A DNA stretch of 64,000 nt from Epiperipatus broadwayi (GCA_028023455.1 JAQFVV010012400.1:11601748-11665747), one strand, 5' to 3'. Positions 46,578-60,249 are shown, numbered from the stretch's first letter. Notes: generated by a model not told the origin, from the sequence alone. Numbers and translations: made by a program.

Positions 46578-49500
46578 AAATATTTGGTTTTCAAAACAGA
46601 CATTTTAAATTACTTTATTTTTTTTTTCTGTATATATTAACTTGTCTCAGTATAAGATTTACTGATGAGTTGCTGTCTTTTTATTACTATTAATTTTATG
46701 TAGCTAACTCTTTTTGTATATCTTTTTTTAGTTTCATTCAAATCTATGCTAAAACCAAAATCTGCTAATATTTTTAAATGATTTGTAAATTTATCAGAAT
46801 ATTTCTGACGGTTAGAGATATCAATTGATGTACTGGGTTTTTTTTTTTAATCTGCAATGCCTACAATGTTACTTAGTCATATAAACACTACAAAGTGTTT
46901 TATATCATTCCTAAAAAGTGTATGTTTTATATAAATATATCAAATTTGATTTTTGTTAGTTATAAGCATTATTTGCAGAACATATTTAAAGGTTTGTGTT
47001 TCTCATAAAAATAAAGAAATAAATTTACTTTTGTTTAACTGAATTCAATTGATTGCTTTCTTATAATCAGTTACTATAATAAAATAAATTTGTTTTTTTA
47101 TTATTGTTGCCAATAGTTACAACAAATTTTATAATATTGATTTTAAAAAGTAGTAAAAAATGGCATTTAAAAAAAATGAAAAAAGTTATAGCCATTTCAA
47201 CTAAAAGTGCTATGAGATACCACTTCTCACAAAGGAGAGCATAAAATTTAAACTATGTGAGTTAAATTGAAACTAACTTAATTTTTGCAAAATAGATACA
47301 TAATTAAAAAAAGTATTAAGATGGGCATCTCTTTAATTTAATCTGTTTAGCTGATAACTCCTCCTGTCTATTTTGAAGGTGACCTAGTGAATCTTACATT
47401 AAATATTCCTCCATATTTGAACATTTTATTTTTACAATTAAACCTTTTTTCTATATAACTGATGAACTTTAACATTATTTATTATAAATGTAAACTTTCA
47501 ACTGATATAATTATTTTTGACCTTTTAAAAAATATATAAATAAATGTTTAAATGGAGTACTTATCTATAACAAAGACTTGGCATCATTGGATAAATTTAC
47601 CTAATTGAAAAGTTACTAGATAGGAATATTCAAATTCTTAGTAGAAAAAATTTTTTCAGAGAAAATATTTTTGTGGTGAAATCATTTTTTGGCTTAAAAT
47701 AAGCCTTTTACAAAAATATTCTGCAAATAATCTTTAATTTGTAAATAAATTATTGATAATTACAAATTTTCCAGTATTTAACTTTGGGCTAAAATACTCA
47801 ACCAATAATAAATTATTTTATTGACATCTAGGCTACTTCCCTCATGACATTATCATTCAAAATGGCTGTTGTCAATCATGCAAAAAATTATTCACATTGA
47901 CTAAAAAGTCTGTATATTTATTACTCACATTTTCAGATTTATTTTCAACTAATAACATTTAAAGTGAAGCTGTATAAACAAAGAAACTGCAGCCTGTGAT
48001 TTAAGATTATAGATAAGCTTAAAATAATATCTTATTGCAATCACAATGCCATTGTAATACCTAAGATATCAAAATCTGTCTGAAATCACTGTGATTCCTA
48101 CTCAGACCACTAAAAAATAGTATGAAATTAAAGTATTTCAAAAGTGATAGTGGAATAATATACAGATTGTAGCCATGAAGATTTATGTCTCTCTAGATTG
48201 CATTAATGGTATTTTATATTTCTTTTTTTCTCTTTACTCTAGCCTATCTGATGTAAGATTAAGTAAACAATAGTAACCAGATAATGCAATTCAATTCCTA
48301 TTTCCACATTAACTGCTAGCTTTGTCTTTATAGATGAGAACTTGAGATTCAAAGCTCTAAACAATGCAGTTATACATCTATTAGCCATTGATCTAAACTA
48401 AAAAAGCAAATGATGGGTGTATATTTTACATCACACTAACTAATTATTACTTCCTATGTTTTTTCTATTAAGCATATTAAGAGTTTTAAAATGTATGTGG
48501 GTGTATATATAACCACTCACATATTAATATTTTTATATAAAAGAGTAGCCCATTTTTATCATGCCTTATTTATTATATAGAGGGATATCTGAAACCCTTA
48601 TTCTAAAAGATTAGAATTTTGATTAATCCTAAAATTTATTTCTTTGTACCTTTTAAATTGATTAATATTATTAGTTGGCAAATCTGATATTTCTGTAAAT
48701 TTTAAACAGCATCAACATTTTCAATGATAAAAATATATGTAATGTTTGACATTAAAACTCAATGCGACATCTATGATAAATAAATCAAGGACTAATGTCC
48801 TGCTAGTGTTATACATATAGACATATATATATATATTTTTATATATATGGACTATATATGTATTTGCATGCAAGTATATATATATATATATATATATTGA
48901 GCCATGTACACTGAATAAAGCTTATTCTTGCTGGACTTAAATACCTTTATAATAATTTTTGGAATCTAAACTTTAATAAAAGTTTTATTATTAAAGTTCA
49001 ATATATAAATTCTTGGTACTTATTATTTTTATATCTTTAATATTACATGAACAGAATGGCTCTTCAAGCAGAGGGGAGAATACCGTTGATGGCATAGCCA
49101 TCAATGATACCCATGGCCAGATTGAGCTATACAAGCATAACCCGAACACATTTCCTGATTGTGGTTTACATCAACTGCTGGAATCAAACCTCTGCCATCC
49201 AAAGCAAGTTATTTGTTTTGAGAATCAAACTCAGGCACCAGCCAACCATATGGTATATAGTCAGCGTACTTCAGATGACAGGCATACAATCCAGTCATTG
49301 ACATATGCCAGGCTAGCTCATACTCTGTATCAGGACCCAGCATATTTAACTCAAGACATATAATATTTATAACTTTAAATTAATGATGATGCTGTGACAA
49401 GAGAAAGAGAGAATAACCCAAATAATACTTAAGCAAACAATATTTATTCAAGAACACATATATAATATAATAGTATCGGAATTTACATATAAAAATAGAT

Positions 49501-50350
49501 ATAAATGATTAATCAGGCTACATTTTATCATGGACTTTTGTTAAAGTTCATTTCATTTAAAAATTAAGTGTCTATAGACCATTATTAAGGAAATATATTT
49601 ACTTAGGCTTTCACAAGATTGAGATGACAGTTCATTTGGTTTTGGTTTGCATCAGGATTTCTTTCCAGCCAGTTGGCTCTTTGGTCTCCATTGATGGTTT
49701 CAGGGCTTGTATTCCATTTTGCAACTCAACAATGGGGAGAGGGAGAGTTTGTGGCAGCATCTGTTTACAATCTAGGCATTTGTTCTGGGCATTGGTTCCA
49801 GATGAGGCAGTTAATTTTCAGAGAATTTTAGGGTCTGAAGCCCATCAAACAATTCTAAAATGTTCTAACACTATATATTGCTTGCCCTTCACTTTCTGTA
49901 ATAATATTTTCCACAGCAGTAATGAATGGTTCTATTTGTCCTTAGATTTCTGAATCTCTGGAGCAATGAATAACATAATGAATCACTCACAAAATGAAAA
50001 CTAGGATGATTCACAGACTCAAGAGTGGAATAATTTATCACAAAATGAAGACTGGAATGATACCCCTGTCTCTCATTGTTTTAATTTCTTATCATTATTT
50101 TAATTTTGATCATAATTTGAATGTTTTTTTTAAATTAATTTTTACATTTTATTTTATTTAATTGATTTTTACATTTGCTTTAATCTATTTTTTTCTTAGA
50201 TTAATATACTATTACTTTTATGAGATAGTTTACATGTTTTTCTTTTAATTAATTCAATCAGTAATCTTACTAGTATTCCAAATTAATTAATTAATCTTTT
50301 TATTTTCAATTTCTACTAAGATTTATTTTTACACATTTATTCCTCTAACT
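46578..50350. other. AT-rich stretch with two unexplained GC-richer patches
   Basis: Patch 1, about 49050-49370, carries a 116-codon plus frame without recognised domain. Its minus strand has AGAGGTTTGATTCCAG, a B-box-like motif, so it may be SINE-derived. Patch 2, about 49620-49960, is open in a plus frame of 109 codons and also in part on the minus strand; no motif identifies it. An AT microsatellite lies at about 48820-48900. Confidence 0.4.
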
Positions 50351-50635
50351 CAGAGGTCGCCAAAGTGGTCTATTTAACAAAAGTAGGGGTCGATTGGGGG
50401 TCGAAGGAAAAACAATTCTTAAAATGCAAATCACACATATTTTTCATAAAACTATTGTTACACAATGTAAAATTACTTTAATAAATGTTTAAAATCATAA
50501 AATAAATGTACAAACACAGTACCTAATAGATAGTTTTATTTTAATTCACTGAAAATTACTTTTTTGGGGGTCGATGGAGATTTCGAAAAATTATATAGGG
50601 GTCTATGATCAAAAAAGTTTGGCGACCCCTGCTGA
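50351..50635. mobile_element. hAT-type MITE, about 285 bp
   Basis: Left end CAGAGGTCGCCAAAG and inverted right end CAGGGGTCGCCAAAC form typical hAT terminal repeats. Flanking CTCTAACT (50343-50350) and GTCTAACT (50636-50643) agree at 7 of 8 bases, an almost intact 8-bp duplication. Subterminal GGGGTCGA motifs occur near both ends. No coding capacity. Confidence 0.8.
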
Positions 50636-50886
50636 GTCTAACTTATTTTTACTTTATAAAACAAAGAGAGTTTTCTTTAAAAAGGAGAGTTTTTATCTTT
50701 CCCTACCCATTCTCTTTTTTAAAAAAAATATAATGCAATCTTTTTTTTTTATTTTACAAAATTGCATTTTCAAAATCTACTTCTGAAATAATTATTTCTT
50801 TCAAATAAATTTAATCATATACATATTTTTAAAATCCATGTAACACAGATATATGTAGTTTTATACATATATATCTTGCTAGCATT

Positions 50887-51633
50887 ACATCATATATATA
50901 TAATTATTTTCAGAATATTCCATGTAGTAAAATATCTAAATAGCTGATGTTCAGTACAATAACAAGTACCTTCCATCAGAGTGTCCTCTTTCTCAAATCA
51001 TTGGAATGCGTGTGAGATTTAAAATCATTGTTTTTATTTTTTCTTTCTCCCCATATTCAAATTCTATTGATTGAGAAGTTTTAAAAATTAGTTTGTCTTC
51101 CAATAGCTTCTTCCAAATGTTGTTAAGTTTCTTTAAATCGCATCTTTCATTCAAACTCTTGGGCCTTTTAAAAATCTTTATAGCTTCTTTTAGCAATCTC
51201 TGGTCATATTATTTAATTTTTACTAGAATATTTAGTTAATTTTACATGAGAATAAATAGCTGATGAATTGGATTTTTTCTGACTGCCAGAATGTGTTCTT
51301 CTTTCTAATATTTATTCTACGATTAGTCTATCTAATATTTATTCTACGATTAGTCTATCCAATATATGAATGAAAGATGTGAATTAAAGAAAATTAAAAA
51401 CATTTGGAAGAAGCTATTGGAAGACAAACTAATTTTTAAAACTTCTCAATCAATAGAATTTGAATATGAGGAGAAAGGAAAAGATAAAAAATAATGATTT
51501 TAAATCTCACAAGCATTCATATGATTTGGGAAAGAGGACGCTCTGATGAAGGTACTTGTTATTGTACTGAAACATAATTATTTAGCTATTTTACTACATG
51601 GAAAAATCCCAAAAATAATTATAATATGAAGTC
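50887..51633. repeat. Large inverted repeat, about 260-bp arms
   Basis: The left arm (about 50887-51150) and right arm (about 51372-51633) match inverted: TTCCATGTAGTAAAAT, AGTACAATAACAAGTACCTT, CAGAGTGTCCTCTTTC, ATTTAAAATCATT and AGTTTGTCTTCCAATAGCTT all recur. The open frame at 50993-51196 (-) includes KKLLEDKLIFKTSQ, which the right arm also encodes on the plus strand. Retained reading sense hints that the arms derive from a coding sequence, perhaps the LINE whose reverse transcriptase lies just downstream. Confidence 0.8.
51304..51361. repeat. 29-bp tandem duplication between the arms
   Basis: CTAATATTTATTCTACGATT followed by AGTCTAT occurs twice in direct succession within the spacer of the inverted repeat. 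Confidence 0.9.
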
Positions 51634-51859
51634 ATCAATTATCGGTGAAAATATTAGAATTAATATATATATAAAAGTAAACTTTTAAATAATACCTTTA
51701 TCAAATGTTTTTTAATCTAATTGTAAAATTTTTCATTTTTATTTTAAAATATTCAAATTTTCAATGCATAATAGATTAGTTAATTGTGAATTATTATTTT
51801 TAATAATTTAATAAATAGACATTTTTATTTAGATTAACAAATTCATGCAGATAAAGATG

Positions 51860-52480
51860 TATCTTTATTTAAAATAGTTCAAAATTTTATGATCTTTAAG
51901 AAATATTTCATTATGACAATTTTACAGGGTTCAGTTTTCTTACCTACTTTATTCAATATATTTATTACTAATTTTCTAGAAACATACTACAGAACATTTT
52001 ATTTCTCAGAAGAGTTCCTTTCCTGAAATAAAAAAAATAGTCTCAATCTTTTTCAAAAATTAGTGTTTTATTCTTAATCCAGTAAAGACAATATGTTCAA
52101 TTTTTCAGTTAAACAACCAGGGGATCATTTTATAACTTGAATAAACACAATCCTATCTCATGCTATTTAGGAGTGACATTGGATTTTATAGTTTAACATA
52201 TTTTCCTCATTTATCTATATGTTATATCAAAATTAATTTTTAGAAATGATCTAGAAAGTTGACTAGAACTATTTTGGGTTCTTTTGCAAGTACCGTCATT
52301 CCTTGAAACTAGTATATTCTGCACAAATACTATATCCAAAATTCTGGATATTCAATTAAATATTACCATAAAAAATATAATTGGCACACCCAAGTCTACT
52401 CCTTTGCAATAGCTTTTTGTTTTTTCATTATTTCTCTGCCAGATGTCAAAATAGTAATCACTTTGAAGAAAATTCTAAGC
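51860..52480 (+). pseudogene. Decayed LINE reverse transcriptase (3' half)
   Basis: LQGSVFLPTLFNIFITNFLE at about 51925 corresponds to the conserved PQGSVLSPTLFNIFINDL block of non-LTR reverse transcriptases. Further on, with stops and frameshifts, come an SSKD-like lysine block with ICSIF-type residues, a YLGVTLD-like stretch (ATTTAGGAGTGACATTGGAT, about 52164) and KILDIQLNIT followed by IGTPKSTPLQ, matching LDIQLN.TMR.I.GT..STP. The YxDD region is lost. It may be the parent of the coding-like inverted arms just upstream. Confidence 0.65.
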
Positions 52481-52689
52481 ATACTATTTTAAATGAATTA
52501 AGCATACTATGGAATAAATAAGCTTTTCTTAGTAAACACATAGAAAGTGTATATTTTTTAATTACAAAAAGCTGTTAAGTAGATAGAATAAATTCAAAAT
52601 ATAATTTTTACTGCTAAATACTTAGATCAATATATATATATTTAATCTACAAGCAAAGAATTACAGAATAAAAAATGTTATTCTTATGT

Positions 52690-52985
52690 TCCCAGATCTT
52701 CCAAGATACAAATGGAATCTCATCAATAGATTTATGATAACTCATGGTTATTGCATTTATCTGTTTTATAAATGAAATTTAACAGCAATGATCTATGTAA
52801 ATGTGCACAGACTTAATCCATTAATTACATAGTAAATTATTGTTGAATCTATGGCTACCATGGCAAAATTGAAAGATTTGATAAGCTACTAGTAAATTTG
52901 TTTTCTATTTTAAATCTCTACAGATTCCTTTATAATATTTTGATAAGTTAAACTCTTTTAAAAAAATCATAAGCTGAATAAATAA
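52690..52985 (+). repeat. Dispersed repeat family C, copy 1
   Basis: Shares with 56650-56955 the ordered blocks TCTGTTTTATAAATG-AATTT, ACAGCAAT, TGTGCA, ATAAGCTACTAGTAAAT-TGTTTTC/ATTTCC, TCTCTACAGATTCCTTTAT and TATTTTGATAAGTTAAACT. Roughly 70 percent agreement by eye over 300 bases. Function unknown. Confidence 0.6.
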
Positions 52986-53580
52986 ATATAATAATTGAAT
53001 ACATCTAAAAACCATGTATATAAAATATATTTGTTGAATATTTTTAATAGGATTGAATACATCTGTGTGAAGAGTTTCATGGTCTTGCGTGATAACATCG
53101 TGTGACCAGAAAAACCTTGAATTTTTTTCCTAAGTTAAAAACAAGCTTAGTCAATCATCTAGTACAATCATGCAAATAGAAAGCTTTTTATTCATAGCTC
53201 AAAGATAAAAGACCTGAGTTAATTTTGATTGGTAAAATAAACCTTGACTAATAACTATCAAAATAAGAACTACAATTGTAATATAATGCTGTTTTCATTC
53301 TTAGTGGGGTCGTCATGCTTTTATGGGGACTAAACCCATGCTTACTTTTACCTTTTATAATCAAACTATTAAAATATGCTCAAACTTCAAAAAGATAAGA
53401 AAATATGAGTGTACATGTAAATAATATACTCATACATGTGGGATCAAAACAAAGAAATAAAAATCTGATTCATATTATAAATTTCATTAATTTAAGAAAA
53501 GAAAGAAATAAAACAGTTAAATATATTAATTTTTTACAGTACAGGCTTTTTCATACATGCACTCCAATATGTAATATATA

Positions 53581-53941
53581 AGGGATTTGAACTCAGACTT
53601 TCACATGACTCTCAACTCTCCATGCTATCTCATACTGCTGGTACACTTGATCGCACACATGCCAAAAAGATAAACAATCATCAATATATGTATTTCATCC
53701 TAAACTAGCACTCATCAGTTGGTCCAGATTATCATCGCCACACGCATATACAATCAATGCCAATCTTCATACTTTAATGGACAGGCTTCAAACCACTCCA
53801 CCCCACAACTTTTCAGCTGTCCATTTCATTGAAAATATGTATATTGGTGATTGTTTATATTTTTGACAGGTGTGTAATCAAGTGTATAAGGTGTATGAGA
53901 TAGCATGGAGAGTTGAGGGTCATGTGAAAATCTGAGTTCAA
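53581..53941. mobile_element. Foldback element family A, internally deleted copy
   Basis: Outer arm AGGGATTTGAACTCAGACTT, then AAAAAGATAAACAATCATCA and GTTGGTCCAGATTATCATC, part of the centre (GGACAGGCTTCAAACCACTC), then the outer right arm ending GAAAATCTGAGTTCAAA. The right arm's inner half is missing. Confidence 0.75.
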
Positions 53942-56649
53942 AACAGTTAAAATCATTTGCACTATCATCTTTGGGGCTTGTACACATTTACAAGATGCCA
54001 TTTTTAAGATACTAATGAAGAATTCAATAACATATTTCCATTTAATATTATAGTCTGTGTATTTTAATGCCACAGTAAAATGGCTGATTACAATCTTCAA
54101 TATATCTGTTTTACGATATGCCTAGATATAAAAATATGAGACCTCGATTACAAATGCACCACTCCAACACTAAGTTTGTTTTTAAGACTTTAATTAAAAT
54201 GCAAATACAGATTATTCTATTTAATTTAATAAAATACAAAGCTAAATTGTACAAATAATATTGTATATATACATATGTGCGTTGTGTGTACATCCGCACT
54301 ACATAAGTAAAAGTAAGAATATGCTGAATATGCTCAGAATTGATAATAGTACAAAAGTCCTCCACCAGTCGTGGGCTGCAACATAAAACTAAATTATATA
54401 AATTTTGGATTTAAAAAAGAATTGCAATAAAAATTTTAGGTACTATAATATATAGAGTAATTATGAAATCAGAAGCACAGCGGTATAAACACTTTCTTCC
54501 CTAGTAGATGATACTATGTATTTGTCCATGTCTTATCAACGCAAATTAGCCTCGAACCTTTATTCTCTAAGAATACATGGGTACTCTTTATCAACCATTA
54601 TTGGATAGTCACCTGATTTGGTTGTAAAGATATAATTTCTAACAGTTATATAATTTGGCTATGGGTTGTATATCTGAAACAAATTTTTGCTCCTATTTAT
54701 GCTAAAGAAATTTTTCAGGGTTTATTCGGTCTGAATTCAAATCTTAAATCAAGCGAAGATAAGCGTACTAAACACCTATACAATGAGGCCGGTACACAGA
54801 GAAAGATATGTGTGTTAAGATGTTTGACTAACTCAGATTGAATAATTAAGCAAAAATATTTGATCGATATCAGTAATTAGGAATCCTGTTTCATTTAACA
54901 CAGTGGTAGAGTGGTTCATGGATGGTAAGCACAACTCCCATTTTTGGTCCTAGAACATCGTTGAACAAAATATTAATCTACTATATTATATATGGTGATT
55001 AGAAAATCAAATGAATTTATTATTTAAAATTTACATCATTTTACTTTAATATTTTACTTTACATTCGATGGAAAAAATTATATACGAGTCACTTTACAAT
55101 AAAATAACTTATTTTAAAATGAATAGTAAAATATTTTAAGTTGATAAGACAAGTGTTTACTTTAAACTTAAAATTTTATAGCCCATTGGATACCTTAATT
55201 ACCTATAGTAATTACGTGTATTTACTTGTAGAAAGTAAAACGCTTTTGTGAACTAGAATATTGGAGTATACATAATGCATATTTTTTCGATAGATATCAT
55301 TACGTGGTCAATTTTGCGGATTTAAAAAATTATTTATTGATATATTTATTTTTATTTTGTATTTTTATTTGTTTACCTACAAATCATCTTAATAAAAAGT
55401 ATAAATAGTGAGAATAAATGTTTTAAAGAAACTGAATGGTTAATAAATACTTTTTCTATAATATTCAGGTATCGGACATAAGTCGGAATCTAACTGCGTT
55501 ATTTGGGCAGTTCATGTAGATTTTTTTAAAACAAATAAATTTAAAGAATATAGTAACTTTTAAAAAATTACAAAATTTATATCAGAATTAAGCATTTGTG
55601 GTAGTTTCTAACTAAAGAATATATTGAAATAATCAAAAATGTCGAGTATACAATGTGGAGACCTAGAAGTCAAGCTATACTGCAGATATTTTATGCCTTT
55701 CTAATTTAATTATTTGTTTCTCTCATATGCCTTAAAATATAATGGATTTTTTGTTTGTTATATATAGCTTTAGTTTGTTTAAATAGAAATATCTTGATAA
55801 GATAATAGTTCCAACCATATTTAGAGAAGGCTTAATTGATTTTTTAATTCTTACAGCTCAGTTCGAATCAGGAATATTATTACTGATTAACAAGTGTTGA
55901 AAAAGGTATGATTAAATCATTTTTCAGTGGGTATTCTCAATCTGGTTGCAGGTAATTATAAAAATATAAACGACTATGTGATTGTCTATTTCTTTTATAG
56001 AATATCACCAATACCTTCCCATCAAAATTCTACTTATTATTTGAAGAGAAGACTTCAGTAGTTTTTTGCTTCATTTCAAGCTTATCAAAGACACACTTAA
56101 TATTATACATGATATATAATTATGATATTACTTTGACAATTCAAAATTTTTAGAATAGAAATTATTTCTTCTCTGCTTAACATCTTTATAAATCTTAACT
56201 TGAAACCATTCACTATAGAAACATTCGACTTTACGACCAATTTATTCACACAAATGTATATAAATAATTTTTAACTTGTAACCTTTTTAAAAAAACCTTT
56301 AATAATGACACTTCATTAACTCTATATTATTTTCTGATGCATATATTTATTTATTTTAAATATATATAGAAAGAGCTATAAACAAATATAATAACATTTT
56401 CAGGTTTTTTTTAATTAGTATATCTTTCAGAAGGAAACTTGTAAGAGAATCTTTAAAAATTTCATCTAGGAGAGAATTTATTAGTGGTTTTATTAAGTAC
56501 TTCAATTTTATCACGTGAATATATATTAATTAGCTATATGCTTCACTGTTTGTGTTTGACCTCATCTGTATAAGTCACAGATTGTTAAATTATATTTTAA
56601 AAACAAATAATCATAGTAACTATGGTTAATCTATAACCAAGTAATATTT
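53942..56649. other. AT-rich stretch, nothing recognised
   Basis: ORFs at 53855-54100 and 54111-54365 (-) are Ile/Tyr-rich, and the first overlaps a family A arm. No repeat or RNA gene is supported. Confidence 0.5.
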
Positions 56650-56955
56650 AAAAAGATCAAATTCAGCTGGCAGATTTGATCTTTTTAGACATTGCTGGAA
56701 TTTCATCCACAGATTCAGGATAATATATGGGTCATTGCAAACATCTGCTTTATAAATGGAATTTGACAGCAATTGATATATATATACATGTGTGCATATA
56801 ATCAGTCATAAATCATGAATTTATCGTTTAATGGTAGAATAAAGAACTTAATAAAGCCACTAGTAAATCTATTTCCTGATCAGGATCTCTTCAGGAACTT
56901 TTATGGTATTTTGTTAATTGTTAAACTATCTAAAACGAATCGAAATGTTAAATAA
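56650..56955 (+). repeat. Dispersed repeat family C, copy 2
   Basis: Direct-orientation match to 52690-52985; landmarks include ATCTGCTTTATAAATGGAAT, GACAGCAATTGATATA, AAAGCCACTAGTAAATCTAT and TTATGGTATTTTGTTAATTG. Confidence 0.6.
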
Positions 56956-57479
56956 ATAAATCTAGTTGACTTTGCTATTAGATCTGGAAAAAAAATACTT
57001 GGGGTTTCACTAGAAGTCCATTTTAAAAAACCAAGATTGAGTACCCAGAAAAGAATTTTTATTTGAGGCATAATTCTGTTAATGGACTACAACTTGAATT
57101 AATGATAATTCTGAACGAGTATCTTCTAGAAAAATATATGAAAGGACAGAAAACCATTGAATTTACCAGTAATATTTCTATCCACATTTAAAGTTAATTC
57201 ATAAGAGAATGAAATTATGAAAATAATGGATTAAGATGTATATGACATAATTTTTTATTAATATATATCCTAACTCAAGTATTCATAATTTTCTTTTCTT
57301 ATGAAATTATTTTTTATAAACACAAATAAAAATGTTTTGTCTTTTAAGATACAAAAACTTTACAATATCAAAATATGTTCTATAAGTCATTCAAAATCAT
57401 CTCCAAACATTTTATTTTTCCTACCATGTTCTCTAGACAATTACAATTAATTTATTCTGTAAGATCATTTATTAATTTT
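56956..57479. other. AT-rich stretch, nothing recognised
   Basis: No ORF or repeat is supported. A short (GTT)n tract follows at about 57484-57500. Confidence 0.5.
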
Positions 57480-57830
57480 TTGCTGTTGTTGTTGTTGTTC
57501 TAGTTTTTATATTTTGCCGTTTTTTCTTCTCACTGCTATTAGATTTCTAATAAAGTGCTCAATCCAATTTCTCTTATAATTTCCTCAATAAATCTTCTAT
57601 CTTTATTTCTATACATTCTTTTTAATGTTTTATATTCATTCATAATCTCATCTTCTCAATCTACTAATTATTGCTTTCTTTTAATTATCAAATCCACACA
57701 TTAAAAACCTTTAACTGCTTATTTCTATTTTCTAAATATTCAAATTTGTTTGCATACATCTTTACTCCATAGGTTTAATAAACTGTTCTTTCTTTAAATT
57801 CGAAACTCAGTAGTCCGTTATTTAACTACA
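57480..57830 (-). pseudogene. Degenerate LINE ORF2 C-terminal region
   Basis: Minus-strand fragments TFKERTVY-TYGVKMYANKFE, NKQLKVFNVWI and KIEDLLRKL-EKLDWALY follow the same post-reverse-transcriptase order as the relics at 19790-20165 and 42680-43120. Stops interrupt all frames. A weak call on its own, strengthened by recurrence of the pattern. Confidence 0.35.
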
Positions 57831-58469
57831 AGAAATAATTTTAAGAAAAGCAGGAAGGAAACAAAATAAAGAAAAAATAAAAAGATTGTATTAAAATTGA
57901 AGATTTGTCTGCTCTCTCATTTCAAGTTTATGAATACTGTAAATGTATATATTTATCTTATTTATCAAAAATGTATTTCCATTTTTATACAGACTACACT
58001 TCATGGTTTGGTTTGTTTTTTTAATATATAAACTTTATTTTTAAAAAGTATACTTACGTTACAAAAAACGCCTTTGAAACTTTATAAAGCTAATAATAAA
58101 CAATTAGAAAAATAATAACAAATGCACTTTAAATAAAAAAATATACATTCTATTTATAATTTCATAATCTTACAAGTTTCCATTCTCATAAGTTTCCATG
58201 CTATCTTTGCCCTCCCTACCCCTACGAAAGAAAAATATTAAAATAAAAAGCACAGTCGACCTTATAATTTTAAAAACAGAAAACAAAGCTGACTTTGTAA
58301 AGTAATAAGAGGATAGATATTAAACTCGGGATTTTATAAAAGAATGAGTCAAAGATTATCCACACCCTGTTTATATTAAAACTTCTGTTGGTTGCACTGT
58401 CTTATCAACACTTTCTATATGAAGTCACTGTCTTCCCAGTCATTGCTATGCAGTTTTGAATGGGTTACA

Positions 58470-59530
58470 TCAGTTAAAATGTAATTGTGGTGCTGAAACA
58501 ATGGCTGCCACACTTGTGATCTGCATGAAAGAACAAGGTGCAGTTATTCATTTATTGTAGTCTGAGGATATATATGTTACCAATATTTATTGAAGAGACT
58601 TTATGCAGAATATGGAGAAAATGTTTTGTTGTGAAGAACTGTCCATAAATAGATAGAAATGGTCAAAATAGGAAGAAAAAGAGTCAGATTCCCATCCTTG
58701 TCCAGAACTGATGGCAACATTGAGCTAATTCTATTAGATAGATGAATGATAATGAATTATATGCCAAGTCATTTGCTAACAGCCATGGCTCTGCCTATCA
58801 ACAATCCCTGACAAACTTAAAAGATTCAAAAGTTTATGTAAGATAGACATCGAAACAATTCATGGAAGAGCATAGAAAGAAATATATCTGGAAAAACCAA
58901 TTTAACTAATATTCTAAAAAAGATGATTTTTTTTTTTGTAAAAAAAAAAAAAGAAATAATTTTTGGTTATGGGACATGGATTCACACCTATGAGCCTGAA
59001 AGTAAATGGCAGGGTACTGAATGAAAACATTCTCAATTATCAATTTAAAAAAAAGTTCAAAAGTCAATCATGAACTGGACATTTATGCTTATAATTTTCT
59101 AGGATTATCAAAAGCCAGCATTGAAACATTATTAGGAAAAAAGATTTAACAATTCTTGTTACAGTGGGATGCTGAACTGAAGAGCTGAAGCCTAAAATTT
59201 TATATAAAATGTTGAAAGATTGCTAGCCAAAAGTGTTGAATTGTTATATATATATATGAACATGTACCCACATTGTTGACACTCTCCAAAAACTTTGTTT
59301 TGAGATATTTGAGCATCATGTGTATAGTCCTGATTTTGCTCATCATGCTACCACTTAGTTGGATCCCTGTAAGAAGTCCTATGAGAGTAAATATTCATAT
59401 CAGAAATGAAGGCAATTGTTCATTTTGATTCGCAGCTTAGCTTAAAACATTTTTTAATGAAGTAATACAATAATTTGTTAAAAGATGGACAAAATGTATT
59501 GAAAAACAATGCAATTATGTCAAAAAATGA
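58470..59530 (+). pseudogene. Decayed mariner transposase, near full length
   Basis: Tc1/mariner-family DNA transposase relic. N-terminal DNA-binding part: KEQGAVIHLL-SED, then a degraded NIY-R, aligning with the EQR.VI.FLWAEG..  .IHRR motif of mariners. Around 58960-59010, THTYEPESKW-type codons (IHTYEPESKWQG after GGGACATGG) match the catalytic DETW.H.Y.PE.K block. Near 59270-59350, HIVDTLQKLCFEIFEHHVYS with PDFA follows, matching T...L..L.F..L.HP.YSPDLAP. It ends KRWTKCIEKQCNYVKK and TGA at 59528-59530, the usual C-terminus. Stops and frameshifts separate the blocks. Length is close to the usual 345 residues. The terminal inverted repeats were not found. Confidence 0.8.
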
Positions 59531-60249
59531 TGGATTTGCTTTTAAGTACAAGTCATTTTTGATCTGCTCTCTTACATGGCCATTATAATCATTTATTTGT
59601 AAATTCAGTGTTAATTTTTACTGAATGCTTTTATGATTTGATTGATTATTATTAAGTTTGATTTGGATTTAAAATCTTGGGCTGATTTGTTATTTAAGGT
59701 TTTAGCTTGATGGGTAAAATGTAGTTGCTGGATTCCTAACTATACTTTTTTCAGCTTTAAATTCCAAGTCTCACTGATAAAGAAAAAAGCCAGAAACATG
59801 TCTGACAGTGGTAGTATAAATGCATCTGGTTATTAATAGTTACTCATGATTCTGGTTAGTGCTATAAAATAGATTCCTGCTTTTGTTATTAAAGGTATTG
59901 CTAATTAATAAAGTTTAGAATGATAGACTTGGAAATTAAATGTTTCTGGTTGAAGCTCAACCTATCATTTTCAATGTTAGAGACTTATGAACAATTGTTT
60001 ATAATTAATTAAAAAGATATATTGACTAAAGAAATAATTAATTAGTGATTATAATTTATAAAACATACAACTTTCAATTTCAACTGAAGCATATATTGCA
60101 GGTACTTGAACATTGGTCATAAGATCTTCTCTGGAATTATTAAACATGCTTTTAAGCAGATCACATTAATTTACCTTAAGGAATACAAGTAAAAAACTGG
60201 CTAGATAAACATTTGTGAATAGTGAATGATTTCTCCAAGTTTATTGAAA
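59531..60249. other. AT-rich stretch, nothing recognised
   Basis: Follows the mariner relic. No ORF or repeat is supported, and the 3' mariner inverted repeat could not be identified. Confidence 0.45.

Noticed and set aside
49013-49363. 116-codon ORF as a real gene
   Set aside because: Begins in an AT-rich hydrophobic run, has a competing frame at 49104-49301, and no splice or domain evidence; more likely repeat-derived.
54890-54960. tRNA-like string with GGTAGAGTGGTTCA
   Set aside because: No B box or cloverleaf could be built around it.
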